From assembly GCA_947561395.2 (NCBI GenBank), contig OX387182.1:2676001-2740000 (forward strand): a stretch of 64,000 nucleotides of DNA, read 5' to 3'. This DNA is from Buxus sempervirens. Its lineage: Eukaryota > Streptophyta > Magnoliopsida > Buxales > Buxaceae. Below the pieces are notes generated by a model that saw only the letters and a program-made list of their open reading frames with translations, did not search any database and had not been told where the DNA came from. The position numbers and the translations under genes were made by a program. Below, piece after piece: positions 1 to 10,900 of this stretch (position 1 is the stretch's first letter; each line of letters begins with the position of its first letter).

Positions 1-385
1 AAAGTCAGTTTAAAAAGCTGATAGTCAGACTCTCTCTCTTTCATCGATGCCAGTTGCCACCATAGTCCACAGCACCCATAAAAAGCAAGCATTGTTAATG
101 CCAAAATGATCTCTGCTGTGCTATCTCTAAAAAAGTAACGAACTTTCCTTGATGACCATAATCAACATTGCATACCTTTATCACCCATCATTGCAAATGT
201 CAAAAAGATCTCGGCTGCTACCCAACTCTTAAACATCAACAAGATAATCAGTCAATCAGTACCAAATACATTATTCCAGCTAGCTGGGGTCAGCAAAACA
301 TCAACTAGACAATAGATTTGAAAAATTACCAAAAAAGTTTTCAGCTAGAAAGTATAAAAATAGATAATAGAAAGTTAAGTTCTGA

Positions 386-437
386 ACATAATTGTCTTTT
401 TTGGTGCCTTTTAAAAACATAATTGTCTTTTTTGGTG
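386..437. repeat. short direct repeat in EngA intron
   Basis: A 21-base word beginning ACATAATTGTC and ending TTTTGGTG occurs at 386-406 and again at 417-437, a period of 31. It is a simple local duplication with no visible function. The rest of 1-1150 is AT-rich intron sequence in which I see no exon. Confidence 0.7.
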
Positions 438-1178
438 AATGGTTTCATTTTTCTTTTTACCTCAAAAACACTGAAAATCTCATTATTCTTCAGACCAATT
501 ATAAGTCTGGATAGAATATTAAAGCATTTGAGGATTACTAGTATTGGGTTGGAGCATGTCATCTGAAAATCGTAATTTCGGAAACACTACTGGCAGCTTC
601 TAGTGCCAAAAGCCTGTAGTATATAAGCCTGTATCACAAAGGCAATCTATGTAGTATGGAAATGAGTGAAACCAGTATATAAGCTGCCATCAGGAATACC
701 GGCTCACAAATGAAAAAATCATGAACAAAAAATCCAAAAGACACAGTTAAATGATGCAGAATTTACAAGTAAAAACAGCTACGCTCATCAACGAAACACC
801 CCAAGTCTAGACACATGTCATTAGTTTGTCTTCTATGAAATAACGGTAACCTTTTCACCCCGGCTTTAGCTAAACTGTCTGCCAATCATTAGCAACTCTT
901 GGTTCATGGTTGAAGAAGTTATTTAATCCATTTTTCAATGGTTGTGGAGCCTAAACTAAATGTACAAATCCCCTTGGATAATTTTGGTGGCTGTCATTCA
1001 AGAAGCAACAGAATATGAATCGCCCTCTACCTCCAAAATATATCAACTCAAAGGGATCTTTACCCTCTCAATGCAGTCAGCGGTAAAGATATCTGCATGC
1101 TTGAAAGCTTCATCTCCATGGAAGTCCAAAAATTGATGTAAAATCTTGGTATATAAAAGTTCCATCAATCCTTGATGG

Positions 1179-1580
1179 TTGGGTTTGGTGTGGTTTATTC
1201 ACCTAAGAATGGAACCTTTGAGATTCCTTTTTAAATCCAGCTTCTCCTTTTCAGGCACATCACATGCTCTTAACTCCTGGAAAGATCAATTAGAAAGTCA
1301 TAATTTACATAGAGAGGCTAATCATGTGGCAGATTGGTTAGCTAGAGTTGTGACTTTGAGTTCAAGGAGCTGTCGGGGTGTTAGAGTGGTTCTCCCCATA
1401 TCTATATACTTTTGTGTGCATCATAGAGTGGTTCTCCCCATATCTATAGTGTGTGTGCATCATAGTGTGTGTGGTGGGTGTGCATCATAGAGTGGTTCTC
1501 CCCATATCTATATACTTTTGTATCTTCCATCTTTTATGATCTACTATAAATCTTTCATTATTAATCAAAAGAAAAAAAAA
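1179..1580 (+). mobile_element. LINE 3' relict (RNase H end and poly-A)
   Basis: The frame from about 1263 reads SWKDQLESHNLHREANHVADWLARV. The HREANHVADWLA core is the hallmark C-terminal RNase H motif of plant L1-type LINEs. Downstream is a non-coding tail that ends in an A-rich run (about 1568-1579). The piece is 5'-truncated and old. It sits in sense orientation in the intron before the first visible EngA exon. I did not find a convincing target-site duplication. Confidence 0.65.
1383..1520. repeat. minisatellite-like repeats in the LINE tail
   Basis: The word AGAGTGGTTCTCCCCATATC occurs at 1383, 1425 and 1489, separated by GTGTGTGCATCATAG-type spacers. The array lies just before the A-rich end of the LINE relict, a common place for LINE 3' UTR repeats. 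Confidence 0.75.
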
Positions 1581-1991
1581 TCTATGTAGGCTTTTTTATT
1601 TCAGTTGTACAATTGGTCTATTTAATTATATGGAATAGAAAGTCGTACTACATGCCCCAAATATTATATAGATATACTAACAATATTGCTGAAAAAACAT
1701 GGATCAAGGAATTTTTGGGACTGGAAATTGCAAGTATTTAATGCTGGCTTTTTGTCCATTGTTTAATTTCTACTTTTTGGTGTATATTCCAATATTCCTG
1801 GCGGTTTTGTACTAATTGTCTAAATGTCACTTATGATGCAAATTAAGATTGCAAAGTATTCTTTAAGTTTTTTTATTAATAATAACACTAGCAATAGTTC
1901 ATGAGCCTTTCTTGTGGTTGCTTTGTGAGTTTCCTGTTGGATCACATCATTTAGTCAAACTTTATTACATTATTTTGTATCTTTGCACTAG

Positions 1992-4900
1992 GATTGCAGG
2001 ATTGCTGAAATAATTGAAAGAGAAGGGAAGGGGTGTGTGATTGTTGTGAACAAATGGGACACTATACCAAACAAGAACCAGGAAACAGCAACATACTACG
2101 AGCAAGATGTTAGGGAGAAGCTCCGTATTCTTGATTGGGCACCAATTGTTTATTCAACTGCAATAGCTGGTCAAAGTGTTGAAAAGTATGTGTTGACCTC
2201 AGTCTTTATCTTATGTTCCATGCTATTATTTATAATTTTTATGTTATGTTTTAACAAATTCGTGATCATGGCAAAAGTTCTCTTCATTACAGAATTTTTT
2301 TTCCTTTTTGGGGGGTAAATAGGCTTCTATTAAGGATTAATTGTGCATACGACGTGGTTGCGGAGTTCCAACACTGTTACAAATCCATAAGATATAATAC
2401 TAGGAGGCCTTTTAAAAAGTAATATTAAGGTTGCGACTCTGATATTCTCAGATTTGCTTAATGTTTCCCACACAACTATATGCTTCTCTGTAGCTATGTT
2501 GGAGCTTTAATTCTCAATTTTATCCTACAAGTTTGTTTCATTCTATGATGATGGTGAAGTTGAGATCACACAAATCTTTTTGGTTCCTGAGCATGTCCAA
2601 AACAACATATGCATCAGATTTGATGATTTTACCAAATCCCAACTGTCATGCTATACTCTAACCTGTTCATCTAGTATATTTGAGGCCGATCTGATTTTCA
2701 ATGTGAACCCTTTGATCCTTATCCTGGAATCATCTCTTACCAGCTTACCTGATCCTACTTGTCATGGATTCCATTGGGAGAAGCCATAGGCGGTGGTTCC
2801 CAAGCAATTTTGGCATCATTTTTCCCTGGAAGTTTGCTGTGTATTTCTAAGGATTTCAGTGTAGTGAATTTATATACTTTGAATAAGAGTGCAAAGCAAA
2901 TCTGATTTGGGGTGGTTCTATCTTGATTGAAGGAGTGGATATCTCTTTTTTTTTTTTTTTGATCGGTAATGAGATCAGATATATAGATAAGGAAAAACTT
3001 GAAATTACAAGAGATACAAACAAAGAAGGATCCTCCACCATGTTAGAATAAGGCATTCTACACATAGTGGAAGAAAGGACTACCTACTTACATACACCCC
3101 AAATATAACTCTAAACCCTACTATTTACCAGTCACATTCCCCTCCGCCGTTACTGTCACCCTTCAAAGTACTTCCACCAACATTAACACAGAAAAATTCC
3201 CAACATCGCTTAATGTCATCAACTGAATAACCCCTGAAAGAAGGAAGCAAAACGGCCCAAGACGCTACATGGAATTTTATGGATTCCACCACATCTGGAA
3301 GGAGGCAACTCCTCTCTTCAAATATGCGTCGATTCCTCTCCAACCAAATACTCCAGCATATAGCAAAAAATAAGTATCGATATAAACACCTTCCTTGAGG
3401 TCCCAAGCATGAAAATCTCCACTGAGAGAAGAGTTTCGGCATCGTCCTAGGGAACACCCGCTCAATATCAACCAACCCAAGAAAATGTTGCCAAATCTGG
3501 TATGTGAAATATTAATGGATAAGTAAATGATCCTCCGTCTCCCCACAAGAACGACATAAAATGCACATATGAGGGGATAATGCCATATAGGGTCTTCTTC
3601 TCTGGACAGTATCTGCAATGTTGATCTTATTCCACAAGGCAATCCACACAAACCCTTTAATTCTCAGAGGAATAGAAGGTTTCCACAGGGGCTTGGATTG
3701 GAAGATAGCATGTGGGATGGGGGATGGTGGTCTAACAAGGGACAAGAAGGACTTACAAGTAAATGAACTAGAAGAATCAGGCATCCAAACACGCCTGTCA
3801 GGTAGTGAGGGATTTAGGGAGAAGTTTTCAAACTGCGATAGCAATGAAGACAACATATCAATCTCAAAGGATCTAAAGTCCCTCCTAAAAGACAAACCAA
3901 TTGATACCATCAGAGGCTTGATCCATAACCTCACAGACCATGATATTGGGATTAGAAGCCACCTTGAAAAGACTAGGGAAGCAGGATGACAAAGGGGATT
4001 CACCCCGCCAATGATCTAACCAAAACTGGACGTTCGTTCCAGAACCAACCCGAAAGTGAACATGTGGGTAAAAAATAGGAGCCAAGGAGGCAATAGCTTT
4101 CGAAGGACTGCCACCATGATGCCTTGACCCAGTCCTAATATCCCACCCATTTTCCGAAGTCCTGTACCTGCTACTGATAACCTTACGCCACATACTGTCT
4201 TGTTCATTGCTGAATAGCCAAAGCCATTTAGCCAATAGAGCTGAGTTCCGTGCATAAACGTTCCCAAGATCCAATCCCCCTTTATCTTTCTCACGACATA
4301 CCACATCCCACCGAATCAGGTGATCCTTCTTACTCTCCCTCCCCTCCCACAAGAAATCACGTTGCGCTTTTTCCACAATTTTGGAAACCCGACTAGGCAT
4401 CCTGAATAGAGGCATGAAGAAAATGGGCAAGCTGCACAAACAGGATTTGATGAGAGTGATACGAACCCCAAGAGAGATAATTCCACTTCCACGCGGCTAA
4501 TATTTGTTCAATTCTCTTGACCACTGGCTCCCAAAAGGAAAAGGATTTGGGCTTCCCACCTAGGGGAAGACCAAGATAGGTGATTGGGAAGTGATCCGCC
4601 TTGCACCCGAGAATTTCTGCAAATCCAGATAGGATGGGATCAGGAGTATTGATTCCTAGAATGCTACTCTTTCCTAAGTTAACCTTCAGACCAGAAACAA
4701 TCTCAAAGAATTTCAAAATGCACTTGATCCCAAAGACATCCTCTCTTCTAGGTTGGACAAATAGAAGGGTATCATCAGCAAACAACAAATGGGTTAACAA
4801 GACCCGATCTGTACCCACATGTAACCCCTGATACATGCCAATCTCTTGACCCTTCTTAAGGAACCAACTCAGGACATCACTCCCCAAGGAGCATTCCACT

Positions 4901-7900
4901 TAGGATATCTCTTTCCATTCATAAAACTGAGAAAATGTAGTGTCAAGAAAGCTCTAAGGAGCATTCCACTTAGGTATGCACTGTGGAGACAGTTCTTTGT
5001 AATCCGATCCTCTAAAGAGTTAAAAAAAAGAACTCATGGCTCGTCCTCACCACATTAAATCTCATTTCGACCTAGCCATTTTGCATTTTTTGGTATACAT
5101 ATTGTTTTCTAATGGATGATTACAAATTTACAAGCACGGCAAGTCTGATTAGTTAGTTTCCCACAGATGTTTAATTAGCTTTACCTTGCATATATTTGTA
5201 TATGGTAAGCTTTTATATGTTTATTCAGACCTATTTAGCCAAAGCATGAACTACATATTTTCTTGTATGACTGATCTTAGAATATCTTTGATGTTTTTGG
5301 ATCTGAAATTTTCAAGGTGTTTCTCTGCCTTTGTTTGAGGTAATTTTATAGGGATGATTTGGTGTTGAATTTGCTCCCCTGCCTCTTTCCCTAAATCAAT
5401 TTATCACAATAAAATATTGAAATTTTATACTTTATAAGATATGCATGTTTTGTAGCTTATTCCCATGCAACCCTAACCACCTTTAATTTAGAAATGATTT
5501 ATCCAAAATGTATAATTATATTATTTGCATATTCCAATATATATACCTTAGATAATTCGGTTCATATAATTATTCATTTGTACTTATTTAATTACATGCC
5601 ACATTATGTCCATATAGTAAGTAATATATTATTATATCAGAGCCATTTTCTGATCCAAGAATAGAAAGTAAGGATTTAAAGTTGTTTAATCATATTTTAG
5701 TTTACAGTATCTAACTTCCTTGCACGACCCCAAGTCGCGTTGCTGTTTAAAGGCCGTCTGTGTGATAAAGGTCGTGTTTAGGCATAAATCGTTGACAGTC
5801 CGAGAAGAAAGATACTAAGGACTAAAATAGAAGTTAAATGACCAAAACACCCTTATGAACTATCTAAGGAGAAGTATGTCTCAGAGAACGCTTAATTTAG
5901 GACAAACATTAAACGTAGAAGAAAATAACTTAACAAATATAGAAAAAGACTTAAATAATTGGATAATTCCCAAAGTACCCATAGATCAAGTTTATAAAAA
6001 GGGTAGTTTTAAATTCATTTCAGATTATTCAATCAAAACAGTAGAACAAACAATCTCATTAACAAATGAACACGAAAAAATCAATCTTTTAAGTAAAAAA
6101 ACTTTAGACAAGCATAGACAAAAATACAATTACATTCACATAGGAATGGTCCAAGTTGCAATTAAACCATTAACAAGACAAGGCTTAAATACTGCAATCT
6201 TATTATGTCTTAGAGACTATAGGCACAATCAGTTCAATGACTCTCTCTTACGTATAATAGAATCAAGCTTATACAATGCTCCAATTTACTTTAATTGTTT
6301 CCCAAATTTTTTTGTATCTCTTACAGATCCAAGATTTCTTCAATCTTTAGTCTTAAACCTTAAGTCCTCAGGCTATGATATGCTACCGGGATCACTCCCT
6401 TTTGCTATCATATATAGAATACATTATAAGGCAATGTCTATTATGGCTGATCCTTTAGTTAAAATCACAAGCCCGAAAGGAGAAACACTTCTTCTTCAAA
6501 CAAATCACCAAGATTCTAATGTTATAGTCCCAAAGACAATCAAATGGAATGAAGTTAGGTTGCCCAATGAATGGGATATACAATTAGCAATTCCTCCACC
6601 CAAGAAAGAAAACAAAAAATTAGAACAAATTATCCAACATGAAGATAGTAGTGTAGAAATCAAATTCTCGGATAGAACAACTAAGTTAAACCTTAGGAAT
6701 CTAGAAGTAGGTTCAAGTAGTCAAAACCCTTTAGGAAATAGAAATCCATCTTTTTCAAGTTCTAGAAAATCATGTTCGTCAATTCCTTCAACTATAAACT
6801 TAACAGGTATTAGAAATAGAGCAAATATTGTAAAACCAATTTACAAACAAACTCAAGAACCTGGACCCGAAACAGACAAAGAATCAGAAGAACAAAATCT
6901 TTCACCAACATATTCCCAAATGCAAGATCCTCATCCTAGCTGTGTAGTAATGGAAAAATAGTTTACAATTAATAAAGAATTTTTAAGAAAAGATTTTTAT
7001 TCTAAACAAGACAAGTTAAAAAGAAATCAATTCTTTACAAACTACACTAAAGAACAAAGAGATCAAATTCAAGCAAAATATTATGAATTTTTAAATTTAA
7101 TGAAATCAAACATGTATTTCTTTGACTTGTTCAGTTTTGATTTAACAGTCTTAGAAAAACCAACAAAAATTTGGAGTTGTATAGATGGTAAAAATTTTAT
7201 TTCTGTACATCCTCCACAAGAACAAATTAAATTTAATTTCGATAAAACAGAAATCATAGCTGCACCATACAAGATTAGATGTAATGAAAGAGATCCACAA
7301 ATTACAAATAAAAATTTAAACAAAATAATAGAACAAAACAATTTTACAAATAAATGTTTACAAACAATAGTTCAAAAACAAGACATTACGGTACCATAAA
7401 AAAATACACCAATCTGGTTTTTGGCAAATACAGATTGAGGAGCAAGATCGATACAAGACAGCATTTACAGTTCCATTTGGTCATTATGAATGGAATGTAA
7501 TGCCATTCGGTCTTAAGAATGCTCCTTCTGAATTTCAAAAAATTATGAATGATATCTTCAATCCGTATGATAAATTCACAATAATTTATATTGATGATGT
7601 CTTAGTTTTCTCATCATCAATATCTCAACATTGGAAACATGTGAATTAATTTAACAACATAATAAAGCAAAATGGTCTGGTTATATCCAAGCCTAAAATT
7701 GTTTTATTTCAAACAAGAATAAAATTCTTAGGACACATAATTCATCAAGGAACAATTCGCCCAATTGAAAGGTCACTTTCTTTTGGTGACAAATTCCCAG
7801 ATGAAATCAAAGATAAGAAACAATTACAAAGATTCTTAGGAAGCCTCAATTATGTTACAGACTTCTTCCCCAATTTAAGTCAATCAGTTCAATTGCTTAG

Positions 7901-10900
7901 GAAAAGGCTAAAAAAGACTCCAAGTCCATGGACTCTGGAGCATACAGCAATTGTTCAAAAAAATCAAGAGAGAAGTTAAACACTTGCCATGTTTAACTTT
8001 GCCAAATCCAAATGCACTTAAGATTGTTGAAACAGATGCATCGGATATAGGATATGGTGGAATACTCAAACAAAAAATCAATAATAAAGAACAATTAGTA
8101 AAACTTGGAATCAAACTCAACAAAACTATTCTACAATCAAAAAGGAGATTTTATCAATGGTTTTATGTATTTCAAAATTTCAATCGGATTTACTCAATCA
8201 AAAGTTTTTATTAAGGGTTGATTGCAAAGCAGCAAAAAGTGTTTTACAAAAAGATGTTAAGAATTTGGCTTCAAAACAAATATTTGCAAGATGACAAGCA
8301 ATATTATCTGTTTTTTATTTTGATATTGAATTTATTAAAGGAGAAAACAATTCATTACCTGATTTTCTAACCCATGAATTCCTTCAGGGCCAAGATGCCA
8401 AGACAATTACCAACCATTTGGGCCAAGATTAGGCCTGGAACCCAACAAGCTCAACAAACTCAATCATCATCCATCCCTCAATATAAAACTCCACAGTCCT
8501 ATGTTCAATTTGCCCAAGACCCAAATTCAATCCAATCTATTAGTACAAGTACCAATCCACCAACCAGACAAGCTTCACCAAAGTTACCTCCTAGTCAATC
8601 AAATTGATGGGCTGATCAAATGGAGAAAGAGGAAAATCTGAAAATTCAATTGCTCCAGTTAGAACAAGTCAAAGAACTAGCTTTGACTTCACAACCATTC
8701 AAAGAGGTTGTGAAGAAAAATTCAAAAAATAAGCAAATACTTCAGCAGCAAGCAAAATTGTGGCGACCAAAACTGGTCCCGCATCTTTACAGTCACAATC
8801 AGCAAAATCGTTTTCAGCAAATCAATCCAATTATTTGAAAAAATCAAATCCTCTTACAATTTTTACAATTGAAGAAGAGCTTTACCATCCCGATCCGGAT
8901 CGGTGTGCTTTTAATTACTTTCAAAATCATTCTTTTGCAAATGACAATGAATTTCCAATGGGTTTTTAAAGCAAAAGTAAAAAATTTTATGAATTTATTT
9001 TAGTTGACACAGATCAGTTTTAATCAAGCATTATCCCTCTACTGGACCAGAACCGGTCATCACTCATTCAACTTGCCAAATCCTTCACGTCCACAATTTG
9101 TCTTCATGGGGTGACCATCCAATTACCCCAAGAAGTTTTTCCCAATCTTTTGAACCCCAATTTTACAATTACTGGGATTACTGCCAAGCCTGGTACAATG
9201 CCTTTTTCCTTAGACCCACAAGTCCTTCGTGGCTTATGTTTTTTAAGCACCAATTTGCAATTCCAGCCTGGTTTTTAGGATGGTGGTCTTTCTTTGGTCC
9301 CATTCCTGAGAACCTACCAGAACCAATTGAACAAGGATTTGCTCTTTTTGCCAAGAATTTTCAAAATCCCAAACCACATCTCAACAATTTCCCTGCCTTA
9401 TTCCATTTTTATATCAATTTCAAACTAGCATGGATAGTCAGCTGAGATTATTCAATTGAACACAATGAAGCCTTTCCATTACTATTAAGACAATTTCGAA
9501 CAAATTGGTGGGACAAGTTTGATACTACCAACGCAAGCTTACCTCAAGTCAAACAATGGTTACTCGGACAAGCAAGAACTCAAAAACAGAAGCAAGTCAA
9601 AGGACCAGAACAAGAACAATTTCTTATGACCAAGTCTCAAGTGCAAATTGGTTTAGCCGGAGCAATGACAAAAGATCAATGTAAGAAGTTTTTACAAGAA
9701 GCCCTGTTAGCAGGAGATTCTCAAGTCCAAGAAGTTGAACCAAAAGAAGATGAATCAGTAGGTGACTATGATCCAAATGACCCGGATGACTTTTGTGTTC
9801 GTCTGGATTAATCAAGAACAAGCAGCATTTGCAACCATCATTGAAGACCAATAAGATTTGTGACAAATGGCAATTTCCAAGACAATCAAGACATGTTACT
9901 GTAGCAATCACTGCTCACTGCTCAATACGTATTGGTATGGAAACAAATCAACATACGCACAGATGAATAAGAACTTCAAAAAAAGAACCAACAAATTAAT
10001 AAAAGCTATAAAATTCTAGACAAAACTAAAAACAAGAGTAAGAAAATTCATTCATATTATATTGGATACAATTACAACTATACACAAAATGTTCAATAAT
10101 CCATACAAATATTAATAACTAAATCATGGAGGTTGATATACATAATCTTATCAACAATTATCTCATCCCATAAAAAAATTTGAAACCAAAATTTCAAGTT
10201 TTAATACAATTAAAACAATTTTCTGATATTTATAATTAGTTTTTTGATAAAATAATTTATTAAAAAAAATTTTTAAAAAAAATTTACAAGAATCATGGAA
10301 TTGGTAGATCAACCCTTTGCCCCTTTCATATAAAAATTTCAACTCAAATTAACAAGTTTTAAATGGTTCTTTTTAAATACTAATTTTCATTAATTTTAGT
10401 ATGACATAATTAGATCCATAGATTTCACTTAAAATCAGTAGATTCATGGAAAGGAATGTCAAATCATATTTAAACATTAAAAAATAATGATTTATCAATA
10501 AAAGCTTCAACCTCCATGAAAATTGTTCACCAATACAATTTCTTCATTAGATTCATTGAAAGAAGTTTTTTCTCAAAAATTATTTGAGAAATCAAATCGA
10601 AAATAGGCTTCAAACAATGGGATATAAAGGTTTCTCCGAACTCATTTTAGTTTGAAAGAATAGGCCTTTCTTTAGGATGGCCTCTTCTGTCAATTTTTTC
10701 ATTAAGTATCGATTGTATCGGGAGTATCGACTATGCATCGAGTGTATCTACTATGAATCGAGTGTATTGACAACCGTATCAATTGTATCGACCGATACAA
10801 TTGACTTTTTTTTTTTGGATGAATTACCAATACAATTGACTTAAGGATACGTTATTGCATATCGTGCCATATCACACAATACATGATACGTATCGACCAA

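Larger units (their letters stand above)
5632..9990 (+). mobile_element. Endogenous pararetrovirus (Caulimoviridae, florendovirus-like), decayed
   Basis: In order on the plus strand this stretch holds a tRNA-Met primer-site-like sequence, a movement-protein region, the start of a coat-protein region, a reverse transcriptase with RNase H, and a second open region. That order fits Caulimoviridae, and the content resembles florendoviruses, known almost only as old copies in plant genomes. No integrase-like domain or LTR is seen, which separates it from Ty3/gypsy elements. The copy is dead. It has in-frame stops, frameshifts and an internal deletion at about 7400 that removed the rest of the coat region, the aspartic protease and the first part of the reverse transcriptase. 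It lies in sense orientation in the long EngA intron. Its outer borders are not clear to me; 5060-5630 and 9850-9990 may include viral non-coding DNA. Confidence 0.8.
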
